Shown here piece after piece: positions 22,658 to 34,891 of a stretch of 64,000 nucleotides of DNA. Location of the stretch: contig CM020620.1 of NCBI GenBank assembly GCA_009829735.1, forward strand, positions 21,674,020 through 21,738,019, in the 5' to 3' direction. The notes beneath the pieces were generated by a model that was not told the origin of the DNA, searched no databases, and was given only the letters and a program-made list of their open reading frames with translations. Every line of letters starts with the position of its first letter. The stretch's first letter is position 1. This DNA is from Pyropia yezoensis. Taxonomy: Eukaryota > Rhodophyta > Bangiophyceae > Bangiales > Bangiaceae. The translations under genes and the position numbers were made by a program.

Positions 22658-23631
22658 TTGTCTGCCCCCCTCGCCCGTATTCTTCAGCAGATTGCGGCGC
22701 ACCATCCCGTCCTCTCGAGCAAGCACATGATGAAGCCGGAAGAGACTCGCGCCCACCTCGTCAAGATGGTGCTCGAGCAGGGCGTGCCAGTGCAAGCGGC
22801 CTTTCAGGAGCTGGACGTGTCACTGCGGTCCGCGACGCGCCTCCTTTCGTACGTAGGAGACACTTGGGGTGCGCTTCTTTATGACCCACTACGGTGGAGC
22901 CGCCACGCTGACAGCGCTTTGGACAGGTAGTACTTGCGCGACGCTGTACTGGCCACTGTCGAGAGGCATCCTGAACTGTTCTTGGACGAGACGGCGACCT
23001 ACGTGAGCGCGACTCAAGGGCTTCTCTGCGACGGGCTATCGGTGTCGCCTCGCACTGTGGGTCGCGTCCTCGCTATCAACGGATACACTCTGAAAATCCT
23101 TGAAAAGGCATTCTTCACACGCAACGCAGCGCTGAGTGTGGCATGGGTTGAAGCATACTTGCGAATTACTCTGCGGAGCCACGTGAAGGTGGATGAAGCC
23201 CATCGCACGTGCCGCGCTGCAGAGCGCGGGTGGGCTCGGTCGCAGCGCATGAAGCAGGCAGAGTGCTATGTGTCTTTTGGGCATGGGGAGCGAACCAATT
23301 TCTATCTGGTTATGGCGCACGACAAACTCTTCGACTAGTTGGTGACCCGCCCTCCCCCTGGGCTGAGGGCTGTGGACTTCTTGTTGTTTGTGACCAATCG
23401 CATCCTGCCGAACATGCGTGCCTACGACCCCACAAAGCGTGGTCTGAGCAGCGGGCGTGGTGCGTGCTCATCCTGGACAACGCGCACTTGCACGACACGG
23501 TGTCGCTGACAACCTTACAGCAGGCGGGCATTCCACCATACTCCACCGACCTCAATCCGATTGACGATGGCTTCTCCGTAGGGAGCAACTGGCTGCGACG
23601 GCACATCTCGCCGGAGCAGTACAATGAGTAG
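22658..23631 (+). pseudogene. Tc1/mariner (IS630-type) transposase relic
   Basis: Three consecutive frames read through a transposase. The first is an N-terminal helix-turn-helix-like part (ETRAHLVKMVLEQGVPVQAA, around 22727-22930), followed by a TAG at 22928-22930. The second is a middle part (LSVSPRTVGRVLAINGYTLK, then VKVDEAHR with the first catalytic Asp). The third, after a TAG at 23336-23338 and a frame change, is LILDNAHLHD (second Asp) and STDLNPIDDGFSVG, where the family's third acidic residue (usually PIE) reads Asp. The spacing and motifs are typical of the superfamily; the copy is inactive. Terminal inverted repeats were not located. Confidence 0.8.
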
Positions 23632-23679
23632 CCCGTGGTCACCATTGACAACATGCTCTGCAAAATTAAAAGAGCTATG

Positions 23680-24148
23680 TGTGGCAGAAGTGGCCCCACG
23701 AAGGGGACAGGGCGCGCCACACGGGGTCGAGAGACAGCTGGTCTGACCCGTTTCTCCCTTTGCATTTGATCTCGAAATTTCTCGAAGTCAGGGATACTTT
23801 GCTTGATAGTCCATCGAACTTGGATTTGAGGGTTTTCTCCATTTTATCGTCTTGAATTTTCGTGCGGTCCGGTGGGCAGGTGCTGGGTAGGGAGATTCTG
23901 AGTGGCGAGATTCTGAGAGGACCCTGGAGGGATACGCGGAGAGACAGCGGGGCTCGTCCTAGCTTCCCCGTCCCGACCAAGAAACTTTTGGTCCACGCAC
24001 CATCATTTTGTTTCGTAGTGGGGGGTTTGCCCCACAACAGGGACAGAGTGTGTGCGACTTGCACTTTTTCCGGTTCCCCTGACACGGGAAGCAGCCTTTG
24101 TGCACCGCCCCATTTTGGGTGCAGTGTGCGCGAGTGGTTTTTGCCACA
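23680..24148 (+). repeat. 5' LTR of A3
   Basis: 469 bp, TGTGGCAG...TTTTTGCCACA, followed by TTTGGTGGAGCAGCAGGGG. It inserted about 50 bp downstream of the Tc1/mariner relic. Confidence 0.9.
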
Positions 24149-24266
24149 TTTGGTGGAGCAGCAGGGGACAGAGGTTAACTGTACCTCTGGGTGCTCTCGG
24201 GTGTAGGGGACCCTCTGCCTCAGAGGAACGGTGATCTCGGTCATTGTCGTGCGGAATGTTAGCCAA

Positions 24267-26214
24267 CAAGGTTTGATCGGACCCACCGTCGTCCAGGGAG
24301 TACACTAGTGACGCACATACTTCACTGCCTTTGAATACTGGTGAGACACAGGTAGGTGGAGCTGGGGTCGCAAAAGGACTGGAGTTCCCTCCAGCCAGCA
24401 TGACTGGGAGTACGGGCGGGCAACTAGGCACCAAAACTCTTTTGGGAGCTCATTCGGGCGACACCCCCGATGATGGTGACCCGAAGTTCGGCCACCGAGT
24501 GGTGAATCCTGTGGGGACTTCCCAAGGTCAGAAGGTGTACTCAGAGGGAACTCCTCGGGCTGGAGCCAAGTTTGGCATGAAGCCATCGCCAACTAGGCTT
24601 TCGGAGGACGGTGGACCTTCCTTGGTCGGTCATGGGCTCGCGCCCTTTCCTTTGGTTGATACCCCTGAGCATCGTGGTCACCCCTCAGGTGGACTCCCGG
24701 AGGATGACGGAGACTCAACTGTAGTCGGACACCTTTCCCTTGCGGAAACCGTCCGTCGGGAGGTGACTGATGTGCTGCGGCAGGCTTTGCCGGAACTGGT
24801 GTTCATGATGAAAAATACCATTTTAAATCAGATTGTGGCAAACTTGCCAGATGATCTCAATGTGCAGACTAGATTGCGGCTTTCGAGCCCCCACACGCAG
24901 GAAACACTTCACCCTACGCCTGCATCGGGGTGTCCCGAACAGGGATCGACCCCCGTGACTTCCCACGTGGGAGCCACGGTGACGTCAGCAGGTCAAGCGC
25001 CCTCTGCTGGGACGTTTCCTGTAGAGGCACCGTTGGCCACACCGGACCGACCGGTGCAGACAGCAGAGACATCGGATCAATACACACCTCTGCCCCAGCG
25101 GCGCTTCCCTTAATGTGAGGTGCCGCCCAAGATCCAGGTGGCCAACCCGGTCTACCAGGGGATCTTTGACTGCGAGACGTACGCCAAGAACAACAAGTCG
25201 GTGGCGTGTGGTCCTATCCAGGCCCGAGCTCCGGGCGGTGCTAAGAAGAACGTAACTCACTCTTTCGGGCACGAACCGGAGTCGGATGGAACTCCGCCCC
25301 TCCGTCTCATTGAGTTCCTACGTCGTTTCACAGAAGCCTGTGACGACATTGCCAGAAGTGAGGGCATGATATTTTATATGCTGCAGGAGTTCACCAAGGG
25401 GGACCTCCGGACGGAGATCATCTCCGCCATGCCCAGTTGCTCAAGTGGAGAAGCTGGTGAGGGGACGTCCTACATGAAGCTCTTCAACTAGTTGTTGAGG
25501 GCAATGGTTGACGAAGCCGCGTTGGCCTGCCAAGTCAAGGAGTTTTACACAGGCTCAACAGGAGGAGAATTAGGACGAGTTGTTCTTTGCAGAACGTGTC
25601 CGCAAGCTCACCAATCTTTGCGGCTTTCTTCACCCACAAGCTGTGGGAACGAGTCCTTTGGTGGAAGGTATCCATTGGTCGGTCCATAACGAGACCCGGG
25701 AGCTCAATAGCTTCCGGGAGACACCAGCCGAGTTAGCTCGGTTCGCCTACCGCAGGTGGAAGGCTTACCGCAAGGTGCAGGATGAGCAGCGCCAGACCCG
25801 GCACGCAGAGTTGGCCAAAGAGAAGGAAGTGGCCCGCGAAACCCGAGAGCTACGAGAGGCAAGCCGGATCCGTAAGGATAAGGTAGTAGCCGCTGTGGGG
25901 ACTTCCCAGAGCAACTCGTCGGGTTCCTAAGTCGGGAAGACCCTCCCGAGAAAAAAAATTGGTGTCGGAACTGCAATGCCGATGGACACTGGGCATACGA
26001 CTGTCCTATGTTGCATAGACGCATTCAACAACTTCTCAACAATGCGAGTAAGAAGTCGGCTACGAGCGAAGTCCGCTCGCGCCGTGAGGAAGGCACGCGG
26101 CCGGTGGTGGCTGTGGCCACGCCTTCGGCTAAAGAGGTGGACACGTCGTCCTCGGACTCGTCGTCCTCCCCTCCGCCCTCAGACTCCGAAGCCAAGTCGG
26201 TCGGAAACGAGTGA
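24267..26214 (+). pseudogene. gag: A3 gag (broken)
   Basis: Clearly homologous to A1/A2 gag along its length, but the start ATG is lost. Stops interrupt it at 25111-25113 and 25489-25491, with frameshifts near 25560 and 25930. The zinc knuckle CRNCNADGHWAYDC is still readable near 25966. The slippery site is mutated to CGGAAAC, yet the stem downstream keeps pairing: CTGCTG at 26215 with CAGCGG at 26242. Confidence 0.85.
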
Positions 26215-26582
26215 CTGCTGGAGCTGGAAGTACGAAGCTCACAGCGGCAGCCTCGGCCAAGTGACTCAAAAGGACGAACCCGCCCTGACGAACACTATGC
26301 CGACCAAAAGGGGTTCGCCTACCTCGGGTAGGACTCTTTAAGATCCTAAACCCACGTAGGGTCATCGTTGTGCCGACAAGAGAGAACTTCTAGGTGGCTG
26401 ACCAGATGTAACTAGCCCCAGGCCGTGCGTGTTGTGCCAGTATTGTACTTGATACTGGCTCAGGCGCTCTCTTGATACGCAAGTCTCTGCTGCCTAAGAA
26501 GGTGGAACTCCAACGTTGGAGGTCCAAGGCGAACTAAATGATCGACATCAATGGTGGGACACTTCCCATTCTGGGTGCTGTG
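26215..26582 (+). pseudogene. pol: A3 pol N-terminal remnant
   Basis: Homologous to the first 370 bp of A pol, including the protease motif region (DTGSGALLIRKS near 26450), with several stops. It is cut by B1 at 26583. Confidence 0.8.
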
Positions 26583-26944
26583 TGTAGCACAATATGTATC
26601 CGCTGCACGTCCACTCTCAGGGAGCACTCACCAAGGGGGATCTGCACCAACGTCACCAGGAGGCCAAGGTTGCTGCCCTTGGAGCGCAAGCTACAGGACC
26701 AAGATGGGAGCCCAAATGGGAGGGGTTTGTTGTTCTACCTTGGCCGGCGGTGGATTCGCCGCCGGCCCCCTCGTTATAAACCCTCGGAGGCACTACTAAC
26801 TACCCTCCACACCAAGATGCAAGTCCTTCTGGTCATACGTAACTTATAGACACCGTGACCAATACGGACTCCCAAATTGAAAGTCAAGGGTCAGAATTAG
26901 TCCCCCTATATTAGGGTCACAATACGGTCATCCATATTGCTACA
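26583..26944 (-). repeat. 3' LTR of B1
   Basis: 362 bp, TGTAGCAC...ATTGCTACA as written on the + strand. The minus-strand polypurine tract AAGGGGGGGATA lies immediately at 26945-26956. Confidence 0.9.
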
Positions 26945-27507
26945 TATCCCCCCCTTCGACTCGGCCCGTCCTCGGGTCGAGTCGCATTTGGGTTTCCGAA
27001 CGTAAGTGGGTTGCGCGACCGTTTACCAGTCGGGTGGGGCTTTGCGCCCTGTCGCGACAGACACCTTTTTTCGGGGTTGTCTGAGGGGGGTGCCCCCCTT
27101 TGTGTGGTACACACACGATCCGTTTTCCGGACCGTTGAATTCCCGATGCGGGTTTCTGTTCACGACCCCCTGTTGCGAGGGGTGGTGCAAGCGGATCCGC
27201 CACCAGGCTTCTGGTGTTAGGGGGGGGCCCTTTTCATGTGGACGAGTGAGTGGGGGCGGCCGTGGGGTGACCCCCCTTGATTACCTCGTGTGGGGGGGCG
27301 TGGCCCCGACCCAGGTGCCTGGATCGAGCGACCTCGTAGCTCGGCTGGCGCGGGTCGTCTCGCGCTGCCGTATCGCGCGTGCTGAGCTGTGTGGTTATAA
27401 GCGTGGGTGCCCGCGCTTCCCTGGCTCGTCCGCGAGCGTTCCTTGTACCGGGTCGAGCCGGCCGCGGCGTTTTTGGCCCTGGGCGCGCCCGCTACCCCGG
27501 ATCCACC
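26945..27507. other. B1 antisense-ORF leader region
   Basis: The non-coding interval between the 3' LTR and the antisense ORF. It holds a perfect hairpin AGGGGGG-TG-CCCCCCT at 27084-27099, which is also present in B2 and B3. Confidence 0.5.
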
Positions 27508-29852
27508 ATGTCGGACCCCCTGGTGCCCGGGGGCGAGGACGACCTCCTGCTTGAGGAGGAGTAGGTGATGCAGGACGACGTTCCCGCCTCCTCCACCGCT
27601 GCCGAGTGCTTCCTGGCGAGCTCGTCGGACGACGACGATCGGGTGACCGTTCGTGTGGCTGCGGAAGGCGCGCCAGGCGGGTTGTCGTCCGTCTGGAGCA
27701 GCACGACGGCTCCGTCGGGAGGCGGTCAACCGCGTGTGGCGGCTTCTACCTCTACTCCTCCGGCGGCCCGGATGGCTCCTGTCGCTGGTGCCGGCGTGGC
27801 CTAACCTCAAGAAGGTCCAGCGGGTGCTTCTGACGGTCGTGGCGGCACCCCGGCCGGGACGGCGGGTCAAGACGGCGCGGGTTCCCGCCCGGTTGGTGGT
27901 CCGTCCTCGGGGGTGGTTGACGGGTCTACCCCCTCCGCCCCCGTTGTGCCTTCGTCGGGCCCGGGTGGCGACGGCGCTCTTCCCGCGGTGCCGCGGGCGG
28001 CAGGTGGTCAAGATGTGTCTGCCCCGATGGCGGTGGACACCGGGAGCTACTCCGGGCGGGCGCCCGCCCTTCTTCTTCCTCCTCGCCCCCGTGCGCCTGC
28101 GGCGCCGGCTCATCTGCCGGTGGGGCTTCCCCCGGCGCCACCGATTCTTTTTGGGCCCTCCCGGGTTGCCCCGCTGGATGGCGGCGTCGCCTTGGCGGCG
28201 GGTCACCCCTCTATATCGGTGACCGACCTGGTGGCTCGGGTCCGAGGCCTCACCGTGCAAGAGTCCATGGACTCCACTGGGTGGATGCGGTGGACTTCCA
28301 CCCACCAAGCCACCGTGGAGGGTCCTCCCGGCGCGTCAAGTTGGACCCGAGTTGGGAGCGGGAGTTGGCGCGGCTGGTCAACCAGCCGAATGCGGTCCGG
28401 GTGGAGCATCCTTGGATCCTGAGTCAGCCGGACGACCGGCATGCGCAGCTCTGGCGCACTCGGGTGGGACGGGGTGAAGTCCTTCTCGAACCCACCTTCG
28501 GGATATGCGACTTGGTTGCCCCCGCGTTGCCGCGGGAGGTTGACTACCCGGCTAGTGCTCGGGCTGTTGCGTCTGCGGTGGTTCCTGTGGCGTTCGGGCA
28601 GACGGTCGCCGATACCGGCCGGTATCCCGGGTTTGAGTACTTCCCGGGGGTATCCCCGTATCTGACTTTGACGGCTCCGTACCCGCCCATGGCGGGGCTC
28701 AAGTCGGCGTCGAGCTGGCGACGCAACCATGGTGTCATGGCGGATGCGTTCCGCACCGATATAACGTGTGCGTTGCAGACCGGTAACGGTCGCGCGCCGG
28801 TGTAAACTCCCGTGCGCCCGCCTCTGTGGCAGGAGGGGTGGGAACCCGCCCCTGCTTTCCGGTTTGACACCGGCTCCTGTCTCCGATACTTCGGGAGTGT
28901 GTTGGCCTCTCGGCCTGTCCATTCGTTGCAGAAGACCCTCACCCTCGAGGTTACCCTCGGGCAGGCATCCTCCTTCTTGCTGTCCGTCCGTCGGCAGGGG
29001 AGGCTGTTTCATCTTCCGACGGGTGTCCGTCGGCGTATTGGGCAGCTGGGCGTAGACTTGATTGCTGCCAAGACCGGGTTGGCCCGGGAGTTCGAGGCTC
29101 TCCTGGCCGTTCACGATGCCGTGAACTGGGCTGGGGTGTTGGCCCTTCCCCCGTACCGGGATCCGCAGGCTGGGGCTTCCCCCTTGCCTCGTCATTCGTT
29201 GCGCATCCGGCGTACTCAGCCGAGTGAGCCCAGTTACCGTGGGTGGGCGTCCACCGAGGCTGTTCCTGACCTGGGTATTCCCATCGTTATCCATGACCCT
29301 CTCCAGGTCTTGGCTCCGTGGTTCTCTGACCCGATACCGGTGAGTAATGGCCGTCGTCCCCGAGTGTGGGACTCTACGGGTGGGGAGCGTGAGGTGTCCC
29401 GTCGCCGGGCGGAGTCCCGCCGGTTTTACGGTGGAGCCCCTTCCGTGGGGTCCCACCGGGCCTCGTATTGGGCGGCACCGGCTCCGGTGGTAGCCGTGTC
29501 GGCTCCTGTGGCTCCTCTGGCTGCGCCAGTGTCGCCTCCCGCCCCTATCATGCCTGACGGGGGTCCCTGTCTCTGGTATGAGGGCGTTGACGCCCTCTTT
29601 GCCCGCGAGCTGCCGAACGGTCTCTCTGTTATCTGGGGGGATATCCCCCCAGGAGCTGCGCTGGTTGGTTCCGCGCGTTGCTGCGGTGGGGTGCTGGACC
29701 GCCTCCAGATAGCTCTGAAGGAAGTGGAGGCTGGCCGCAGCACCCTCGTGGAGCTTTGCACTGTGGTAACTCAGGCGATTGACCGTCGCGAAATTGCCGA
29801 CCGGTGGATCTTGGAGGTGTACGCGTCTACGCGTGAGTGGCCTCCTTTATGA
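27508..29852 (+). pseudogene. B1 antisense ORF (broken)
   Basis: Homologous to the intact 815-aa ORF of B2, starting at ATG 27508 (MSDPLVPGGEDD). Broken by TAG 27562-27564, a frameshift and stop near 27802, further frame changes near 28300 and TAA 28803-28805. From 28812 to 29852 the frame is open and close to B2. The C-terminus differs (ends EWPPL). Confidence 0.8.
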
Positions 29853-30323
29853 AGCGGGGGTATCCCCTGAGGAGTGCTGTTGTTGTGAGGAAGAGGGACC
29901 CGCTGACCCTCATGGTGGCCGGGTCGTAGTGAGTATAAACTCATCTCCCGCTGGGGCGTTTGCATGATACCAATGGCTGCCTTTTTGGGGAGTACCCCGT
30001 CTGCCTTAGCAGTGGCTTGCTTTGGGTTTTCTCGCGCCCCCAACCCATCCTGGTTGGTTAATACTCATGAAGGTCAACCTTCCTCGGTCCGTCACTTGCC
30101 CCATGGATGAAGGTTTACCTTGGCGTAAGCCTCAGGTTACTTTGAAATTATCGGAGATAATCATCTCCTTCAAGTACAAACTTGTTATAAGTCAGTAGCC
30201 CACTTAGCTTGCCTATGTCCGCTCCAACTTCGTGAACCTAAGTCTTGCCGAATCCATGTGACACCCTACTCAGGAGGTATGAGCCTCACCCCCCAACAGC
30301 CGAAGTCGGTGTCGGTTGGGTTG
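29853..30323. other. B1 convergent 3' intergenic region
   Basis: The interval between the antisense ORF stop and the pol stop, which face each other. It contains the conserved hairpin CCCAA...TTGGG at 30292-30320, just beyond the pol stop. A degenerate version of the CTTAG...CTAAG hairpin units lies around 30190-30240. Confidence 0.5.
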
Positions 30324-33300
30324 TTACAGTAGGCGTCGTCGCCTCATGTAAGGCATGAGGAGTTGGCGGGGTATATTCGCCGCCTGTTCCCATGTGGGTG
30401 AGGCGTATCCGACCCACATCACCTTGACGTACCAGGGTCCTGGTAGGTCCGGGTCGGTGTGCCCAACAACGCTCTCTACTAGGTATGGAATCCCATCCGG
30501 CCCCACCGGGTCATCTGACCGGTGGGTTGTAAGAGCTTCATGTAGCAACCCCGCCGGTACCGGCTGAGCCTGTTCCGGCTTCGGAGCAGGTCTCACATCG
30601 TTGAGGTTGATGCGTTGTATCTCCGTATCGGAGTGCAGGATTACGGAGTGATCATCTCTATGTAGGATCTGGTACGGTCCCTTGACCGGTTGCATAAGCT
30701 TGTTCGCTCAGAACTTCTGGTGTTTGATGTAGACCCAGTCACCTGTTACCAGGGTTGCGTTGCGTACCCGTAGTCGAGCGTCGAAGTTCTTCTTGTATCG
30801 AACTTTTGTACGGTCAAGGGCACCCTTGAGCTTGGGTATCATCCACGATAGCTTGGCCAACCAAGCTAAGTGGATCCGTTCCGCCGGTCGGCCCTTCGGT
30901 ATATCATACCGAGTGCATCTGCCTTGTGGCAGCGTCAGGTTACCGACGCCCATTGGCATGACCCATTCCAGTGGTGCAATACTGGTACTTCGGTGGGGCC
31001 TGGCATTGTATGCCAGGGTCAAGACGGACAGAAGCCTGTCCCACGTCTTCGTGTGCTCCGCCACATGGCATTGGAGCATCTTGACGATGGTGCGGTTGAA
31101 CCGCTCCACCTGCCCGTTGGACTGCGGGTAGTAGGCGGATGCCCGACGTGGTTCGATACCGAACATGCCCATGACCTTAGTGCAGATGCTGACGTAAGGT
31201 TTGCTCCGTTATCGGAGAGGAGGTGCTTCATTACTCCGTAAGCACTGATCCAGTGGTCAACCACTGCGTTCATGATCGTGTAGGCCGTGTCGTTCGGGAT
31301 CGCTACTGCTCGTGACAGCTTAGTAAAGCGGTCCGAATTGACCAGGATGTACCTGTTCCCTTTTTCCGTTACCGTGAGTGGCCCGAGTATGTCGATAGCG
31401 ACTTGCTTGTTGGGCCCATCCGGGAGGAACAGTTTCATAGCGGATGCCCGCCTATGAAGACTGATGCGATTCCGTGCGCACGGGTGGCATCCCCGCACGT
31501 GGCCGACTACGTCGAAGGCCATTGCTGGCCAGTAGAAGAGCCTCCGCATTGCTGCGAACATGCGCGAACCCCCCGGGTGTCCGGCTGTGGGGTTCTCGTG
31601 TTCTCGTTCCATGACGGCCTGCCGTAAGGACACGGGAACCACGACCTGATGCCGTCGATTGGCGGGTGCCCGCCGGTGTATGATTCCGTCCTCATTCTCG
31701 GAGAAGATGTCGGCCGTGCCGGCCAGGAGGCTAGAGCGACGGCGTTTACAGTCATCGTCATTGGACTGTGCCTCGCGGAAGTCCGCGAGGGTCAATGGGC
31801 ACGCAAGGTGTGCCATGGTATGGTCAACCATACCCTGGGCAGCATTACCCACCATGCACAACGGTACCACCGGGATGTCTTCGTCCACCGGGCGGGTATC
31901 CTTGCTCGGGGTGTCGAGTCGAGACAACGCGTCTCCGAGGTGGTGGGTTGACCCAGCCTTATACACGGTGCGGTAGTCGTGCTCGGCCATCTTCAGCCTC
32001 CATCGGGCTAGCCTCCCATGGCTATCGGAATCCTTGTCACCAAGGTTGAGGAGCCATCGTAGGGGTTCGTGGTCGGACCTCACGATGAACCTGGAGCCCT
32101 CCAGGTATGGTCGGAGCAGTTGCACTGCCCATATGACCCCGAGGCACTCACGCTCGGTGGCACTATAGTTACGCTCAGCCGGGTTGAGTGTCCGGCTGAA
32201 GTACCCTACCGGACGTAGGTCCGGGATAACGTTATCGGAACCGATCAACGTCTCTCCCTGTAACAGGGTGCATCCCACTTGGGTGTCGCACGCATCGACA
32301 TCGATGACGAAGGTACCCCGTCTGTGCGGTAACGCAAGGACGGGTGGGGATAGTAGGGCTCGCTTCAGCGACTCGAATGCCTCCTCTTCGCTAGGCGAAG
32401 GGGGTTGGAGTACCTTGGGCAAGGTACTGCTCGTAAGAACCGTTAACGGTTTAGCTATCCGAGCGAAGTCCTTGACGAACCGTCGGTATACGTTGCACAT
32501 TCCCAGGAAGCTCTTGAGCTGTGTCTGGGTGTTAGGGAACCGGGCATCCCAGGGAGCCCGGGTATTAGCTTCGAGCACTCCCAGTTTACCTCATGTGATC
32601 TGGTGACCCAGATACTCGACCGTCTGTTGGAAGAAGGCGCACTTCTGGAGGCACAGGGTTACCACGGCGTTCCGCAAGAGGGTGAGTACCTCGTCGACAT
32701 GTTGCACATGGTCATGCATGTTACGCGAGAAGACGATGACATCGTCCAGGTACACCAGGCAGTTACGCCACTTCACTCCCGACAGTATAATGTCAATATT
32801 CCGCTAGAATGTGGCGGGGGCGTTGGACAATCCGAAGGGCATCCTTAGGAACTCGTACACTCCACTGTGACAGACGAAGGCCGTCTTGGGGAAATTCTCC
32901 TCTGCCACTGGGATCTGCCAGTACCCGGCATTGCAGTCGATAGTGGTAAACACTGTGGCTTCCCCCAGGGAGTCGATACACTCGTCCATCCTTGGTAAGG
33001 GTATGAGTCTTTCTTGGTAACCAAGTTGAGGCGTCGATGATCGATGCAAAACCGAGGGGATTGATCCTTCTTCGGTACGATCACTACTGGGGCGCCCCAT
33101 TCCGACATCGAAGGTCGAATCACCTGAGCTTCGCTCATCCTCTTCACTTCTCCATCAACGATGTCTCGTTGCATAGGTCCTGCGCGATGCGGTTGAGACC
33201 GCGCTGGTCGTGCACCTGGTACCAGGTCTATACGGTGTTGGGTTGCCCCAATGGTACCCAGAGCCCCGCCGGTCCACATGACGTCATGCTTTCTTAGCAT

Positions 33301-33415
33301 CCGTTGTACCCATCGGCTACCGAAGGGGGAAGATGGTCGAGGTCAGCCTCGGCCAGTGCCTTCAAGGCTTCTTGGTCCTTTGGCGGAATGTTCGCCGGAG
33401 CTGTTGATGGGGTAG
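30324..33415 (-). pseudogene. pol: B1 pol (broken, 5' truncated)
   Basis: From right to left: RT ([21 protein letters not shown]), RNase H (FVIDVDACDTQVG), integrase (CHPCARN, AIDILGP, LSDNGAN, GQVERFN) and the chromodomain-like tail (YVKVMWVGYASPTWEQAANIP). There are frame changes near 33020, 32590 and 31180 and a stop near 30708. The protease part is absent because the copy is cut at 33415. Confidence 0.88.
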
Positions 33416-33778
33416 TGTAGCACAATAGGTATCCGCTGCACGTCCACTCTCAGGGAGCACTCACCAAGGGGGATCGGCACCAACGTCACCGGGAGGCCAA
33501 GGTTGCTGTCCTTGGAGCGCGAGCCACGGGACCAAGATGGGAGCCCAAATGGGAGGGGTTCGTTGTTCTACCTTGGCCGGCGGTGGATTCGCCGCCGGCC
33601 CCCTCGTTATAAACCCTCGGAGACACTACTAACTACCCTCCGCCCCAAGATGCAAGTCTCTCTGGTCATACGTAACTTATAGATACCGTGACCAGTACGG
33701 ACTCTCAAATTGAAAGTCAAGGATTAGAAGTAGCCCCCCTAATATTAGGGTCACAATACGGCCGACCATATTGCTACA
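33416..33778 (-). repeat. 3' LTR of B3
   Basis: 363 bp with ends TGTAGCA/TGCTACA; the minus-strand polypurine tract adjoins at 33779. The leader hairpin is at 33918-33934. Confidence 0.92.
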
Positions 33779-34302
33779 TATCCCCCCCTTAGATTAGGCC
33801 CGACCTCGGGTCGAGTTGCAATCGGCTTTCCGAATGTAAGTGGGTCGCGTGACCGTTTACCAGTCGGGTGGGGCTTTGCGCCCTGTCGCGACAGACACCC
33901 CTTTTCGAGGCTGTCTGAGGGGGGTGCCCCCCCTTGTGTGATACACACACGATCCGTTTTCCGGACCGTTGAATTCCCGATGCGGGTTTCTGTTCACGAC
34001 CCCCCTTTCCGAGGGGTTGTGCAAGCGGATCCGCCACCAGGTGTCTGGTGGTAGGGGGGCCCCTCTCGTGAGACGATTGAGTGGGTGGCGTGGGTTGCCC
34101 GCGTTGCGTGGGGGCGGTTGGGGGTGACCCCCCTGGTTACCCCGTGTGGGCGGGCGTGGCCCCGTTCCCGGTGCCTGGGTGGATCTCCCTCGTAGCTCGG
34201 CTGGCGCGGGTCGTCCAGCGCTGCCGTATCGCTCGTGCCGAGCTGTGTGGTTTGTGGGTGCCCGCGCTTCCCAGGCTCGTCCGCGCGAGCGTTCCTTGTA
34301 CC
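33416..34302 (-). mobile_element. Ty3/gypsy element B3, 3' end segment left of A2
   Basis: Contains the B3 3' LTR (33416-33778) and the first part of the antisense-ORF leader. It is interrupted at 34302 (...CTTGTACC) by A2 and continues at 59629 (TTACCGGGTCG...). B1 shows the uninterrupted sequence CTTGTACCGGGTCG. B3 sits in B1 pol; the left flank is GGTAG (33411-33415). Confidence 0.9.
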
Positions 34303-34772
34303 TGTGGCAGTATTGACCCCCAGGTAGGGGGGCAACACGTGCCATGCAAGGGGCGGCAGGCCACTAGCCTGATCCGTTCCTCCCCCTGCATTTGGGTCCA
34401 TATTCCCTAAGTTTGGGATAGTTAGCTTAGTAGTAAATCCAACTTGGATTTGAGGGTTTTCTGCATTTATCGTCTTGAATTTTCGTGTGGCCCGGTGGGC
34501 AGGTGCTGGGGAGGGAGATTCTGAGTGGCGAGATTCTGAGTGGACCCTGGGGGGATAAGGGGAGGGACAGCGGGGCTTGGCCCTGCGTCCCCGTCCCGAC
34601 CAAGAAACTGTTGGACCACACACCATGTTCTTGTTTGTCCGTGGGGGGGTTTGCCCCACAACAGGGACAGAGTGTGTGCGACTTGCACTTCTTCCGGTTC
34701 CCCCGACACGGGAGGCAGCCCTGACACACCGCCCCAACTTGGGTGCCGTGTGTGCTTGTGGTTTTTGCCACA
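34303..34772 (+). repeat. 5' LTR of A2
   Basis: 470 bp, TGTGGCAG...TTTTTGCCACA. The primer-binding site TGGTGGAGCAGCAGGGG follows within 3 nt (34775-34791). It differs from the 3' LTR by about 2% by eye. Confidence 0.95.
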
Positions 34773-34891
34773 TTTGGTGGAGCAGCAGGGGACAGAGGTA
34801 AACTTTACCTCCGGGTGCACCCGGGTGTAGGGGGCCCTCTGTCTCTGAGGAACGGTGGTCTTGGACCGTGTCATACGGATCGTCAGCCAAC

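Larger units (their letters stand above)
23680..26582 (+). mobile_element. Ty3/gypsy element A3, 5' part, split by B1
   Basis: LTR 23680-24148, the same primer-binding site, gag relic and the start of pol. It breaks at 26582, where B1 begins, inside the protease region (matching A1 at about 13348). The right part of A3 is not in the window. The left flank CTATG (23675-23679) would be its target duplication. Sequence divergence and many stops make this the most decayed A copy seen. Confidence 0.88.
26583..33415 (-). mobile_element. Ty3/gypsy element B1, 3' part, split by B3
   Basis: Read on the minus strand: pol (from 33415 down to 30324), then the antisense-ORF region, then the 3' LTR at 26944-26583. 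It sits in A3 pol; the left flank is CTGTG (26578-26582). Its gag and 5' LTR are missing because B3 inserted in its pol at 33416. The remaining part would lie beyond B3, right of the window. Confidence 0.88.

Noticed and set aside
33416..33778. Solo LTR of family B
   Set aside because: Its internal neighbour (purine tract and leader) continues to 34302 and then at 59629, so it is the 3' LTR of B3.
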